Below, in pieces: positions 27,161 to 39,519 of a stretch of DNA of 62,000 nt. The notes under the pieces are model-generated. The model did no database searches. It was not told the origin of the DNA and worked only from the letters and a program-made list of their open reading frames with translations. Every line of letters starts with the position of its first letter. The first letter of the stretch is position 1. The position numbers and the translations under genes were made by a program. The DNA is from Cryptomeria japonica. Lineage: Eukaryota > Streptophyta > Pinopsida > Cupressales > Cupressaceae. The stretch covers positions 616,092,476-616,154,475 of the forward strand of contig NC_081408.1 of assembly GCF_030272615.1 (NCBI RefSeq), written 5' to 3'.

Positions 27161-28255
27161 TCTCAAGACACAAGTACTCGATTGGAGAAATGATGAAAAA
27201 GAGACCACTTAGCTAAGAAATGATGATGTTTCCAACTCTCATTTAGAAGATAAAGAGATCATTGTTACCATACCGAAATCACTCTAAATTCACAAAATAC
27301 AACATGAAATGCAAGATGAGATGCAAAATGAAATGCAACATAAACCTAGTCACTGGATTTGAAATCCTTAAGTTTCATCACTGAGCGTTAACAAACATAG
27401 CAGGCAGATTAGAGTTCCCTTCTTTTCATGTGCAATATTAAGCAATGACCTTTTTTTTGTTCATATCCTTGGATAGATTTTGCAGGGACCCGGATTGCAT
27501 GATAAAGAAATTCCCTCAAAATAGACAAAGAAATGATGTGAACCTCCTTGTAGCATACAAATAAGCGAGTCGATGTATGTGTGGTGATTTCACCCTAATG
27601 TGAAGGCTCTTATCACAGACACCCAGCTAATTTAGATGTTTCCAGATCATCAGAATCATTCCTACAAGTAGAAAACAAAGAAAATAATATGCCCCCAATC
27701 CTTGCTCCTCTTAGTCAAGATAGACTTCCTCGAGTTACTTAGAGGGATAATAATCGAAAACCAATATAAAAGACAACATACAAAAAAAATTCATGCATAG
27801 CTCAAACTGTTTAGTGATTGTTTTCAGTAATGTTGTTTTGCTTGTGTACTTAGTGATAAAACTCTTAAGTAGTCAGGAGACAAGTGACTAACTCGGAGTG
27901 GATGACCAGGTTTCACTGACGTAAAAATGAATCGGTGGATACTGCTTAGGACATGTAAATTGCTTAGTCGATTAACCTAAGACTAGGACATTAATCAGTT
28001 TCAAGCCATGAGGGTACCAACAAACCAGGATGTCACAAAAGTGACTGAAACATATGTACAAGCGAAAGTGATTATGCATGAAAGCGGGAAATGCCAACGT
28101 TGCATTGATAGATGGAGCGCTTGAGTACAAGAGGCGCCTGTTTGCTAGGTTTTCACCTGCTTGGCAAAGATTCTTTTTTTTTTTGGGGACCTTTTCTGAT
28201 TTTTAGGATTTCTTCAAGACTTTTTAGCTGTATAGGTTGCTGGAGTAGAGAATGT
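27161..28255. other. Element D spacer downstream of pol
   Basis: No gene is recognised between the LINE tail and the end of D's integrase. The frame 28112-28324 (plus) mainly reads through the region and the integrase end and carries no motif. This is D's long 3' untranslated region, typical of Tat elements. Confidence 0.55.
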
Positions 28256-29410
28256 TTAGGTGAAGAATTTCTTCAGGTGGATGATGTTGATTGGTTCATG
28301 GAGCTTCTCTCCTTCCAATGTTGAGAGTTGATAGGCACCAGAGCCAAAGACCGCAGTAACGATATAGGGACCCAACCAGTTGGGTTCAAACTTCCCTTTG
28401 CTTTCTCGAAATTGTTGATTTTTAGGATTTTCTCTCAGAACAAGGTCACCAACCTGAAATTCTCGTTGTCGAACCTTTTTGTTATAACCTCTAGACATTC
28501 TCTTTTGATATGCTCTTAGATTATCAAACGCCACTTGCTGACGTTCATCCAGCAATTCGAGTTCTTGCAATCCAGCTATTCTGTAGTCTTCATCAGTAAC
28601 AAGACCTTGCAAAGAAACTCTTAGAGATGGTATTTCCACTTCAATAGGTAATACTGCTTCGGACCCATACACCAAAGAAAAAGGTGTAACCCCAGTAGGT
28701 GTTCTAATACTTGTTCTATAAGCCCACAGGGCAGGATTGAGCTGCAGATGTCAATCCTTTCTAGATTTATTTATTGTTCTGTGTAAGATAGTAAACAAAC
28801 TCTTGTTAGATGCTTCAACTTGTCCATTACCTTGAGGGTAGTACACAAATGACCAGTGTTGTTTTATTTTGAATTTTTCACAGAGTTCATTTAGATCTTT
28901 GTTCTTGAATTGTCCTCCATTGTCAGTTATAATGGATGAAGGTATACCATACCTACAGATGATATAATTAAGGATGAACAAAGCTACTTGTTTACCGGTT
29001 GCTTTGATGAGCGAAACCGTTTTTACCCACTTCGTGAAGTACTCGGTGGCAGTTATAATAAACTTGTGTTTGTTAGATGATGCATGATATATTTGGCCAA
29101 TTAGATCAAACACCCACTATTGAAAGGGCCAATGTGTAACAATGGGTATGAGATCCCTTGTTGGAGCATGTATAAGGTTCCCATGTAGCTGACACTTCTC
29201 ACAGGTTTTAGCAAATTTTATAGCTTCTTTCTCCATGTCTGGCCAGTAGTAGCCAGCCCTTAGTAGTTTTCGTGCTAAAGTTAGACCGTTCGAATGAGAT
29301 CCACAAACACCTTCATGAACCTCAGATAATGCGCGTTGGGACTACTCAGTTTATAGGCATCTAAGCAAACTACTATCTAAACCTTGCCTAAATAGGTTGT
29401 TATCAATGAT
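28256..29410 (-). pseudogene. pol: Element D integrase
   Basis: Integrase joins the element DNA to the genome. Reading from 29410 leftwards on the minus strand, the zinc-binding HHCC region ends in CEKCQLHGNLIHAPTRDL (about 29150-29210). The catalytic core shows the first Asp in VFDLIGQIY, the second in IITDNGGQFKNKDL and the Glu in GNGQVEASNKSL. The C-terminal part (28675-28256) contains YGSEAVLPIEVEIPS, GDLVLRENP and the GPY/F motif WLGPYIVTAVF. It ends without a chromodomain, as expected for Tat. Stops separate the zinc, core and C-terminal parts. Confidence 0.92.
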
Positions 29411-29623
29411 GACGTACCGTGACACATTTCAGATTAGGTTCCTTTTTTCATTTCGGGAAAGATTAGTAGGGACAACTTGGTCACGCAGGTAAGAGTAAAT
29501 GTGGCTATAGCGAGATGAGTCATGTCCAATAATAGAATAGACCATTTGAGACTTGGGAGATTCATAGGCAGGATAATGTAACTCTTCCACCAGGAATTCA
29601 AAGCAAAAATTAGATTCTTGTAG

Positions 29624-30001
29624 CTATGGTATAGACACCAAGGTGGCCATTGCATTTGCTGCTCTATTTGTTGATCTGGGGATCTGCTGAAATGATACAA
29701 AGGTAAAGTATTTCTTGAGATCATCCACCATTCTCTTATAAGGCATCAGTTTATCATCTCTAGTCTGATATAGGTCATTGATTTGGCTGATGATGAGTTG
29801 AGAATCTCCATAGATGTGTAATTCAACAATCTTCCACTCGATGGCTAGCTTGATCCCGTTTACCAAAGCTTCATATTTTGCAATGTTGTTTGTGCAAGGG
29901 AAGAGAATCTTGTAAGCTTTTGGGATTGAATGTTTTTGAGGAGTAATCAAAAGTATTCCAGCACCAAAACCATGTTGAGTGAAAGACCCATCAAAGAACA
30001 T
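29624..30001 (-). pseudogene. pol: Element D second (archaeal-type) RNase H
   Basis: A second RNase H domain lies between RT-RNase H and integrase. I see FFDGSFTQHGFGAGILLITP at its start (first catalytic Asp), NNIAKYEALVNGIKLAI (Glu in the YEAL box), LHIYGDSQLIISQIND (third Asp), and the late FQQIPRSTNRAANAMATL box, where Asn stands at the usual final Asp position. This duplicate domain is characteristic of the Tat/Ogre lineage and is the strongest lineage marker here. It is separated from RT-RH by a stop. Confidence 0.9.
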
Positions 30002-30013
30002 CTTCCATGATCG

Positions 30014-31396
30014 TTAAGTAAGGTGCATGATTGATTCATCCAAAAATTCTATATGCAGAGGTTTACTGTCTTCAAGTGGAGCATCAACAAGTTGGTTTGC
30101 AATAACCTGTCCTTTGATGGCTTTACGTTCCACATATTCAATATCAAATTTCGTAAGAACCATGACCCATTTAGCCAGTCTTCCTGTAAGCATTGCTTTA
30201 CTGAGAAGATATTTGAGTGGATCAATCTTAGCCACCAGCTTAATGGAGTGTGCTAACATGTAGTGTCTTAATTTCTGTGATGCAAAGACTAATGCCAAAC
30301 AAGCCTTTTCTATGATTGTATAGTTCATATCATAAGACACGAATGTTCTACTGATATAATATATGGCTCTTTCCTTTTTATTCTCACCCTGTTGTGCCAG
30401 AAGTGCCCCCAGTGAAGTATTTGTAGCTGATATGTATAGAATCAATGGTTTACCTTGAATTTGTGGCATCAATATGGGTGGATTAGAAAGATAATCTTTG
30501 ATTTGTTTTAGATTTTGTTCACAATCTTCATCCCAGTTGTATTGAACTCCTTTCCTTAATACCTTTGTGAAGGGTTGAGCTTTGTCTGCTAGCTGAGATA
30601 TAAAGTGCCTTATTGATTGAAGATGTCCTTGTAAACTTCTCATTTGACTGATATTCTTGGGCGGAGGCATTTCCATTATAGCTTGGACCTTTTCAGGGTC
30701 AACCTCAATTCCTTTCTTTAAAATTATGTAACCAAGCAATTTTCTTGATGTTACTCTGAATGCACACTTTTTAGGATTTAGCCGGAGCTTGAATCTTTCC
30801 ATTCTATCCAGTATGAGGCCTAGCTCTTGAATATGCATAGATCTCTTCATGGTTTTTACTAGGGTGTCATCAACATAATCTTCCATGTTTTTGTGCATCA
30901 TATCGTGGAAGATAGTGGTTACTGCTCTTTGGTAAGTTGCTCCTACATTCTTTAGCCCAAATGGCATAACATTCCAGTAGAAGGTTCCCCATGCACATGT
31001 GAAGGTTGTCTTTTCTTGATCCTTAGGAGCTATCTTGATCTGATTATAACTAGAGAATTCATCCATTAATGAGTACATCTCATATCCAGCAGTCATATCT
31101 ACTATCATATCAATGTTGGGCAATGGAAAATCGTCTTTTAGACATGCTTTGTTGAGATCCCCGAAGTCTGTGCAAACTCTAATAAGTTTGTCTGCCTTTG
31201 ATACAAGTACTATGTTTGATATCCATTCTGCATAGTCTATAGCTCTGATAAGTCCAACTTTTAGCAATTTTTCTAGCTCAGCCTTGACTAGTAGTACCAC
31301 ATGAGGATGCATCTTACGAAGTTTTTGCTTGACTGGTTTAACTCCTGGTGTAATAGAAAGATGATGCATGATGAGATCAAGATCTAGTCCTGGCAT
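30014..31396 (-). CDS. pol: Element D reverse transcriptase and first RNase H
   Basis: An open frame of 460 codons covers most of RT and the first RNase H. Motifs in order: WISNIVLVSKADKLIRVCTD, the palm YEMYSLMDEFSSYNQIKIA (the usual DGFSGYNQI shows Glu-Phe-Ser-Ser), MPFGLKNVGATYQRA, catalytic YVDDTLVKT, KCAFRVTSRKLLGYI. The RNase H part has PLILYISATNTSLGALLAQ, where the usual first Asp is replaced by Ser, then RAIYYISRTF and ACLALVFASQKLRHYM. The frame is uninterrupted, but it is only part of pol. The ATG at 31394-31396 is internal to the polyprotein, not a true start. Confidence 0.92.
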   Translation of the reverse strand: MPGLDLDLIMHHLSITPGVKPVKQKLRKMHPHVVLLVKAELEKLLKVGLIRAIDYAEWISNIVLVSKADKLIRVCTDFGDLNKACLKDDFPLPNIDMIVDMTAGYEMYSLMDEFSSYNQIKIAPKDQEKTTFTCAWGTFYWNVMPFGLKNVGATYQRAVTTIFHDMMHKNMEDYVDDTLVKTMKRSMHIQELGLILDRMERFKLRLNPKKCAFRVTSRKLLGYIILKKGIEVDPEKVQAIMEMPPPKNISQMRSLQGHLQSIRHFISQLADKAQPFTKVLRKGVQYNWDEDCEQNLKQIKDYLSNPPILMPQIQGKPLILYISATNTSLGALLAQQGENKKERAIYYISRTFVSYDMNYTIIEKACLALVFASQKLRHYMLAHSIKLVAKIDPLKYLLSKAMLTGRLAKWVMVLTKFDIEYVERKAIKGQVIANQLVDAPLEDSKPLHIEFLDESIMHLT

Positions 31397-33515
31397 ATCA
31401 GAGTATGTCCATGCAAAGTTGATCTTCTTTTTCTGAAAAGAGGTTGCTGAAATCTTTTAACTCTTATGTTGATAGTGATTGAGCTAAATGAATGATATGT
31501 GGCATCTCTTGACTTCCAATATTGATTGTTTGAGTTGGTTCAATCAATATTGAAGACCTTTCTTAGAAGTGACTTGGCAGCATATCAAGTATCTCACCTT
31601 CAGGTGCCTCAGAGAGGTTTTCACCCTTAGGTACGTCCTTTATTTTCACTATTTTTGATTCTGACAACGCTACAATGTGGTTTTCACCATCAAATCTCTT
31701 ATTTTTCTTTTTTTGATTTTTGTGACTGAGATACTTGATGTCTATTTCAGTCATGTTCTCACTTTGCTCACTGGTGGAAGAGTTCATTGGTTCCACTGCA
31801 TTAAGATAGTAGGCTAGTGTGTAGTCATTGGGGAAGGTGGGTATATTCAAAGGTTGGTTATAAAGAGTACAATCAATCAGTTCAGAATGTATCAAGGATA
31901 AAGTTTGAACAGGTTCAAGGGAGTTCATGGTATTATCATCATGACTTCAAACCGACCAGTCGAGTTCTAAAAGACTACCTTGCGTAGGTGTCTTAAGACC
32001 AGGAAGAGGTACAACATGATTATCGAAGTTCATGTTAGTATTTATTGGACCTAACCTAACCGACCTACTCCTGGCAGCATCCCCTACTTCAGACTAGACT
32101 ACATACCGTGGTATGACAGTAATAGGGTCAATAGACAATATCTCAACATTCATAGCAGAGTAGTCATAATATGTTGTTGAATAGTTGTTGTTATAAATAG
32201 AGATTCTATCTGAGTTATCAGAGTCATAAGATGAAGTTTCTGACTTGTCTTCAAGTGATTTAGTAAAAGTATGTATAGTATCAATACCTACATCTTTTAT
32301 GCTGCAAGTTCCTTCGTGATTTGGTTCATTGATCACTTGTATTTGACACACTTGTGGACATAACCTTGATGGTTTTGTTAATCCCTGTCGTCTTTTCCAT
32401 TCAGCTTCCTCTGAACTGATGACTGGTCCTGCTTCTATAGCTTCTAATTCTTCTTTTGTAGTTCCATACCTAATTTGTCCTATCTCATTAGAGGGAGAGT
32501 TAGTAGGTGAAGAAGTTTCTTGTGTCCTTTCTTCCTTCAGCTATTGTTCATAGTCTTCTTGTCTTTTTAGTTTGATTTCTTCTATTTCCTTTTGTATTTT
32601 TAAGCGTATCAGCTCTTGTGCGTCATATGTGATATCACTGGATTCTTCAAGGGTTTCTGTAGTAGATGTATTTGAGAGATGGTCTGGACCCCATTCATAC
32701 TCATTTGAATCAGTTTATGAATCATCTACTTGTTGTCTACCAGTATATGTGACCAGAATGTTCAGTGGTGCAAACAATTCTCTGATTCTGTCTACTTCTC
32801 TCATATCCTCTGGGGCTTCTACTTCCTGTAGTGTTATAGCTGATACAATCGAAACTTGATTACCATATGCTTCCTCTTTGTGGGTTGGCAATTCTTCTTG
32901 TTCATCGTCACACTGTTCCTAAGTTTGTTGAGTATTAATTTCCTATGATGTTGAAGGTAGTACCTTTTTCCTCCACTTAGGTTGATGGTGAGAAGTATGT
33001 TTCTGATCTGATGACTTTCTTGGATTGTATCCCAGTCCAGCTTTATCATTTGCAGACTTAGTTTGTAACTGAATAGGTTCAACAATACCTTCTTGTTGCT
33101 TGCCTAGAGGACCGGTACCTGAATATCCCATGTGTTGAAGTATCTTATAGCCTAGACCATATTGTGTCGGGGAAATCTCACAGTATCGTATTTATTTGTT
33201 TGCACTATCTTCTTTGAAAAGCCATTTGAGAACAACATCTTCTTCTATTTCATCTGCAAGGGAAGTAGAGGACTGTATAAAGAGACCATCATAAATGACA
33301 TTTGGAGTTGAAGTTTGTGGCTTCATAACCTCTGATGGTTTTCCCGACTGTCTTGGTGATGGAGGAAGAGACATTAGTGAGAGTAAAAGTTCTATCTTGT
33401 ATCCATCCATGTCGGTGTTTGTGATTTTTATTTTCTTCTCTAAATATTTCAACAAAGATTCCAAACTTTTAGTTGTGGAGGCCGCTCTATTATTAGGAAC
33501 AAAAGCATCAGCATT
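31397..33515 (-). pseudogene. Element D protease-RT linker region
   Basis: A long low-conservation spacer in D's polyprotein with acidic, Ser/Thr-rich pieces on the minus strand (31563-31928, 32094-32351, 33192-33464) and a glycine motif MGYSGTGPLGKQQEGI near 33090-33131, which resembles the G-patch-like piece found in plant Tat pol (GYNPTGPLGKR type). No enzyme is recognisable. Many stops and frame changes are present. Confidence 0.6.
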
Positions 33516-33902
33516 CTACGTCAATGCATTGCAGGTATAGCTTGTATCACCAGGAATACTAACTTCAACTCCATTATAAGGAAATTTCAAGCACTGATGA
33601 TACGTAGATGGTACTGCTTTCATTTCGTGAATCCATGGCCTACCTAGTAAGATGTTGTATGAAAGAGGAAGGTCAAGGACCTGAAAGATGATATCTCTTT
33701 CCACAGGTCTTACCCTGATTGGTAATAGTACTAGATCTTTAGAGGTTCTTTCTTCTCCATCATAAGCTTTGATTGTTATTTTCTTTGTTGGATCAATAAC
33801 ATTTTCAAAAAATCCCACTTGTGTCAGTAGATTGTAGGTACATATATTCAACCCAGTGCCTCCATCTATCAAAACATGTTTAACTCGGTGTTTATGGATC
33901 AT
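33516..33902 (-). pseudogene. pol: Element D aspartic protease
   Basis: A retropepsin-like domain for polyprotein processing. The active-site motif VLIDGGTGLNICTYNLL lies near the start; Tat proteases commonly have DGGSSLN at this place. The downstream box LPLSYNILLGRPWIHEMKAV carries the LLGRPW motif. The neighbouring linker and gag are in other frames or beyond stops, so the reading is a fragment. Confidence 0.88.
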
Positions 33903-34285
33903 AGCTTCGATGTGTAATGGCTAGTTATGCGGGTGATTCAATGAGTTATCATCTTCTTCAAAGAAAGTGAGGTAATGAGGTGAAGTCAGGTGACCCACCA
34001 TAGACTGAAACCGATCTACGTCTTAATCTTTAGGGACACTAGAGTGAGCAAAGCCTTGTCTAGGATCTCTCTATGAGCAGAAGAGATCTTAAGCAGTTCG
34101 AAAATGGAGATTTGAGCATTAGTTCTTTTCAATTGTTTGACAATGCTATAACCAGGAGAGGATGATGAAGCCAACTATTTTGATTTGGCTGTGATTGTGT
34201 CTGTTTGTCTGTTTAAAGGAGTTGGTAGGTTTGATGTTGTTTGAGCAAAAGTTGAGGAACTAGCTCCTTGGAGAGTAACCTTCTT

Positions 34286-36098
34286 CTAAGCGCGGGTCAT
34301 AGCATTAGCAGTTTGTGCTTGATTTTGTTTATCTTTGATTATGATCACATTGCAATATTCAAGTTGGGAAGATTCAATCATGTTGACCACATTGTCATTG
34401 TTAGTGTAGGTATAATTGACTCTAGCACCTCCCTTGGATTTTGAGGAATCTCCTTGTTCATAAGTTGGTAAGGGATCTTTAAAGGCCTTATGATCAGCAT
34501 TAGTCACGTGATTTCCAACAACGATTTTGCCAGCGCCGATGAGATCTTGAATTTCATGTTTGAGTTTCATGCAATTGTTTGTGTTATGACCTTTGTTTTG
34601 ATGGTAGTCGCAGTATTCGTTTTCTCTCCACCATTTGGGTTTAATTTCTGGATCATATGGTCTAGAATTGTTTGGCAATATTATCAGATCATTTGCCAAT
34701 AAAGTTTTAAAACCCAATTCATACATCTAGAGGAGTAAAATCACACTTAGGTTTTGAAAGCTAATGTTTCTCTTTAAACCATTCTCTTGATTTTTTTGGT
34801 GGATTTTCTGCTACAGTTTCAGCTGCCTTGAGTGCTTGCGTGCCACTAGCCAAGTTAAATATTGTGGATTTTGTTTTTGCTTTAACAATGTCTACCACTC
34901 CATCATTGACAATGTTTATGTTGTTATCTTTGTCATATTTCTAGTATTTGTTCTTTTCTTTAGAACTAGAACCTTACGATGTTTCTTTCCAGAGTGATAT
35001 ATCTCCCTTTTTTATAAGCACATCTTCCATTCTGAGGGTATTATCTACCATTTTGTTGAATGAAGGATGTACTTACATCTGGATACTGTATTTCAATTCA
35101 GGGATTAAGTTGTTGACAAAGATATCCATCTTCTCAAAATATGGAATAGGCCGTGAATATCTAGAGAACATCTTTCTCCATTGTTGGAGAAAAGTGAGAA
35201 AGGGCTCTCCTATTTTTTGTTTGGTATTGCAAACTCTATCATAGTGACTGGGTGACAAATGTTATAGGAGTATTGTTGTAGAAATAGTTGGATTAATTAT
35301 TAAAAAGTTTTTATTCCCATAGGTAGACTTGAGAACCATTCCATAGCTTGCCCCCCCAAACTTCTCAGGAAAAGGCACATGAGATACGTTTGGTCGTGCA
35401 TGAACTCCATACATAAAGCACAAAATTCTCTGATATGGTCTTGAGGATCTGTATTCCCGTCATATTTGTCAAACTTAGGCATTTCTACTTTTGAGGGAAA
35501 TGGAGGCATGTAAAGGTTTTTGTCAAATGGAAATGGGCATATTGTGTCCAGAGAATATTGTTTTGGTGATTTATCCTTGTTTTTCAGTTTTGTGATCTCA
35601 GTTCGTAACGCTTGTAATTAATTGTTTGTTTACCATTCCTAATGGTGTCTCTTCCTCTTTAGTGATGAGGGTCTCCACATCATAACTAGTAGGAAGTTTA
35701 GCGCCTTGTTTTGCTAGTTCCAGAAAATAGTACTCTTTTTCTCTAGCCATGATAACCTTCATCATTTTTCGAAAATCTTTATCCTTTTGACATTTATGTA
35801 TATTGATTTCTGGAGGTTCAGAGGCTTCAGATTCACTTGATGAGGAATCACTATTGGTATCATGGATACTGATATCGTCATAAGTTTTGTGTTTAGCAAC
35901 TTGTTTTTCTTGCCTTTCTCTAGACATGATGGGAGATAGGGGCTGACCAAAGATTGGTAGATCATAAACTGGTATTTGTGACAATGACGGTCTATTCGAG
36001 ATGGGTTTTTCTACAAAGAATGGATTGTCGTTTGATGAAAAAGATGTTCCTTTTCCTTTGTTTGTTTTGTTGCGAGAACTTCTAGTTTGAATAGGCAT
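34286..36098 (-). pseudogene. gag: Element D gag
   Basis: Gag forms the particle and binds RNA. The probable start is MPIQTRSSRNKTNKGKGTSF at 36098. A polar N-terminal region precedes the gag core at 35509-35073 (MPKFDKYDGNTDPQDHIREF, then GGQAMEWFSSLP, LTFLQQWRKMFSRYSRPIPY). A Tat-type finger follows near 34610-34650 (YCDYHQNKGHNTNNCMKLKH). Stops at about 35595, 35300, 35070 and 34727 divide it. Tat gag proteins usually have this order, and the length (about 600 codons) is normal. Confidence 0.88.
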
Positions 36099-37098
36099 TT
36101 ACAACCGATGGGACCGAGAGCTAGACGTGTTGCAGAAGTCAAGATCAAATTGTAGCTAGTTGTTCGTTTAACGTAGTGATTGAGTGAAGTAACTAAGATC
36201 TGGTCTGGTTTCAGGAATGATCTATCTTGTGTAAGACGTTATCTAAGTTAACTTAGGTTTGATAAGATGTTGATTTAACTAGCTTAGAGATGATCGACAA
36301 AATCATGCAATGCAACGACAGGGGTACACTATCAAGATTGCTTATGCTCAGGAGGATGATAACTAGTTTTATGTTCGCTGTAGACTATTTTAGGCAAGTT
36401 TGACTGTTCTGGACTGACAAAATCAGAGATTTGTATGATAGGTTTTACAGGACTAGACGACAGTGTAATAGCTCAGGACGATGACAATAGTATTTTGTAC
36501 AAGTTGCTGCCTAAGACTGTACGATAGATGGGTATGTCTGAAATGACAAACTGATAAATGCAATGTTTTGTCGTACGACATAAGATTCAGGCTAAAATGA
36601 CAATTCTCAGAACCAGACGACAAATAATAAGGGCTCGTATGACACAGGATGAAGGCTCAAATGAGAGACTGTTAGGACTGATGGAATATCGTATGACACA
36701 GAAAATGAAATAGGATGATAAATCAGAAGACTCATACGACTATTTACTGGACAAAGGCAAAATTCTGAGTTTTCAATGACTGAGTATGACCAGTTTAGAG
36801 GGGGACTGAGTTTTTGACAGCTAAGGTATACCAGTTTGTGACATGGACAAAGTTTTGATCACTGAGTTGTTTGTTATTTTCTCCAGTTTTGGTATTCCAG
36901 TTTTAGTTTTAGGGATGAAAACACAGAAAACACGTAATATGAATAATAACTCCAAGCACAACATGCAAACCCCATGGAAATTGGCGAGAGAAGAAAAAAT
37001 TTGCTTGTAGACTCAAGTACACACCCAATAGCTAATCAGAATATGGCTGCTGAGTCTCACGTAAAGGATTCTCAACGTTGTATTAGCCGACTCCAAAC
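36099..37098 (-). other. Element D leader next to gag
   Basis: Non-coding part of D between gag and array F. It contains TCGTACGA at 36571-36578 and related CTCGTATGAC, ATCGTATGAC and CTCATACGAC sites spaced 40-65 bp apart. No ORF is recognised. It ends at GCTAA (37099-37103), the left target duplication of the array. Confidence 0.55.
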
Positions 37099-37103
37099 GC
37101 TAA

Positions 37104-38738
37104 TGGTGCAGGAGCACCTATGGAGCACCTATGAAAACCTATGAAGACAAGGTGCACTAGGGTCACTGATAGGCCCTCATGGAGAATCAAAGAGAAATTA
37201 AGTCTAAAAGGCCTTTAAGGTCTTAAAACTATGTAATCATGGCCAATAGAGCCTAAATATGCAATGAAATGTAATGAAAAGATCAAAAAGTATAAAATTG
37301 TCAATGTTGGCAATTAGGCCTAGAAAAGGCTAAAATTGGGTTTTGAAGGGTAGAATAGGTGTGTGAAGAATAAACCATGTTTTAAATATTTGTAAGGTCA
37401 TCTTAAGACCATTTTTGTGTGTTGGTAGAGTTAGGGGTCAAAGTTGTTCATGTTGACAACTTTCTTTGTCAAATGATAACTTTTGAGAGCAACTTTTATT
37501 GTCAAAATTGCAAAAATGACAAGAATAGGTGGTTAGAGGTAGTTGGGTGGTTATAGTTCGATCTTGAAGGCTACAAATGCTATAAAACATTGTAAAACAA
37601 TGATAGTGGGATATTGTGAGTGTATGGTCGAAGACAATCAGTTGGAGCAATAAAATCCATATTTTCATGTGCATTTTCTGAGTTTCAACGTCTGTAGTCT
37701 GATCTTTATTGATTTTGATGCATTTGATGTTCATATCTTACAAGTTCCTTGGTTAGGGATGATCAGGAAATTATTTAAATTTTCTTTGGGAGTGGTGGCA
37801 CTTATTTTCATTATGTTTAATCAAAGTTCTCTGCATTTTTGTGAAAACTGCCAGAACCTTGAACTAGGGTATCCAGTGGCTTTGTAAATGTAATATCTTT
37901 TGTTTTAATGTTTAACCAATTCTCATTGTGGGAAGGGATGAGGTCAAGTATGTATACTACCTGTCCATAGTGTGTGCAGGGTTCCATGTAGGAGGCTGAA
38001 CGTGCATGCAATAAGTTTTCATGACTGTTGCAGTCACAGAGGGGCAGTTTGATTGTCATAGTCAATGGTAGAGGCTTTGTTTGATATGAAAAAGTGTGCT
38101 ATGGCCAGGAGGGCTTAGACGGGAGTTGGTTGGTGTTTTGACAACCTTTCCAAGGTGCTGGTGCAAGTAGAATGCCCAAAGGAGGGGCTAGACCGGTGGG
38201 TTAGCAGAGATAGCAGCAAACTGTCACAATTAGGATAGTATAAGGTCAAGAGGGTTAATTGCCAAGTCAAGTTGATTTTAAATGCTATGGGTTGTGAATA
38301 GAGCCTAGATGGTTTTGAAGGTGCCTTGAGTGTTTGGGAGTGGGTATACCATTGTTTGAGTGTTCATCTTGAGAGATATTGGTTGACTGTCAAACAACCG
38401 GTGTTAGGACAGTGATAGTATGTTGTCATGTGAATCTAGTTTGGATGCTAGTTGGGTTGTAGGCTTTAAAATGCAATGTGGGAAGAGTCTACCTTGGTGT
38501 AAGGGTATGCAGGAAACTAGGAGCCAAGTGTTGATCCTAGAGTAGGTTCCAAAGGAGTGAGTAGGTTATCAAAACCTTGAAAGTGCAATCTTAGGCAAAA
38601 TGGTGAGATAATCAATCATGATCAGTGGGAGTTGGAATGGAGAGTTTGTAACACCTAGGATGTAGAAGGATCCTCTGGAGTGTCACCTTGAGTGACTGAA
38701 CCCTTGAGAGTTATAGAGTAGGGGATTCCTTTGCATCA
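37104..38738 (+). repeat. Array F LTR 1
   Basis: 1635 bp, TGGTGCAGG to TGCATCA, the TG...CA form. It contains a TATA box TATAAAA at 37581-37587 and a polyadenylation signal AATAAA at 37649-37654, giving a compact R region. It is the most divergent of the four. Confidence 0.88.
37581..37587 (+). promoter_or_regulatory. TATA box of array F LTR 1 (conserved in all four LTRs)
   Basis: TATAAAA occurs at the same relative place at 37581, 40064, 42596 and 45104, always followed about 65-75 bp later by GCAATAAAATCC. Promoter followed by polyadenylation signal is the expected U3-R layout and supports plus orientation. Confidence 0.65.
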
Positions 38739-38740
38739 GA

Positions 38741-38752
38741 TGGTATCAAAGC
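38741..38752 (+). other. Primer-binding sites of array F
   Basis: TGGTATCAAAGC here, TGGTATCAGAGC at 41238-41249 (perfect match to the initiator tRNA-Met complement) and TGGTATTAGAGC at 43770-43781. Each lies two bases after an LTR end. LTR 4 is followed by unrelated DNA instead, marking the end of the array. Confidence 0.85.
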
Positions 38753-38799
38753 AAGCAAAAGGTCTTGGATGTGTGTAGGAATCCTAGATAGGTGAGAAG

Positions 38800-39519
38800 A
38801 TGTATCTGACAAGGTCAAGAAGAGAGTTGTATAATTCTTTCATAGAATACTTGGATGGTGGAAGGAAGCAAAAAGGAAAAGAAGATGAGAGAAAGAAGAA
38901 AGAAGAAGAGAGGAAGAGGATAGATTAAGTAGAGTTGAGTAGATTGAAGAAAGAACTTGGTGAGATTGATGAGAAGTTAAGAAGACTTGCAGAAGAGAGG
39001 GAGAAATTGAGAAGGGAAAATTAACATTGGGAAGAACAAATGAAGTCGAGGTTGGAAAAACTAGAGAGGAAAGTGAAGAGTTGGCACTTGAGGGTGCAAA
39101 AGAGGGTAGTTTGGCATGTGAAGAGGCTAATAGCAGCAAAGAAGAAAGATAATGAGGAAGACTTGAAGGTGAATCATGAGTTGAGATGCCAAGGTGAATG
39201 GCATGAGAATGGGAATGAATTCGGTGAAGGAGAAGAACCTGATCTATGGGAATTGTATGCAGCCATAGAGGAAGAATGGAGAAGCCATGGTGGGATTGCA
39301 TCACTTGAGATGTTGACACAAAAGATTCCTATGATGGAACAAGCTGATATTGAAATCAATGATGATACTATATTTGTTTTTTCTAATCATTTGTATGCAG
39401 GTTTGCTGAGTGTTTACTTGGATGACAATGTTGGAGGTGCTTATATTGAGTACCATTTGCTTCGGAGGATTTGCAATGAGCCACCAAAGCATGGAAACTT
39501 TATTGCAGAGTACAAATAG
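38800..39519 (+). pseudogene. Array F internal ORF, copy 1 (coiled coil, broken)
   Basis: This is the same ORF as in copies 2 and 3, at the same distance from the PBS, but with in-frame TAA codons at about 38926 and 39022 and a stop one codon earlier at the end. From 39040 on, the reading is open for 159 codons and matches the other copies closely. The element copy here is therefore the older or less protected one in the array. Confidence 0.85.

Noticed and set aside
19391-27223. AGCTAAAAATGA / AGCTAAGAAATGA as LINE G target duplication
   Set aside because: There is an indel between the two, about 50 bp separate the right copy from the A-rich tail, and the words are common in this AT-rich DNA. 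Kept only as a weak candidate.
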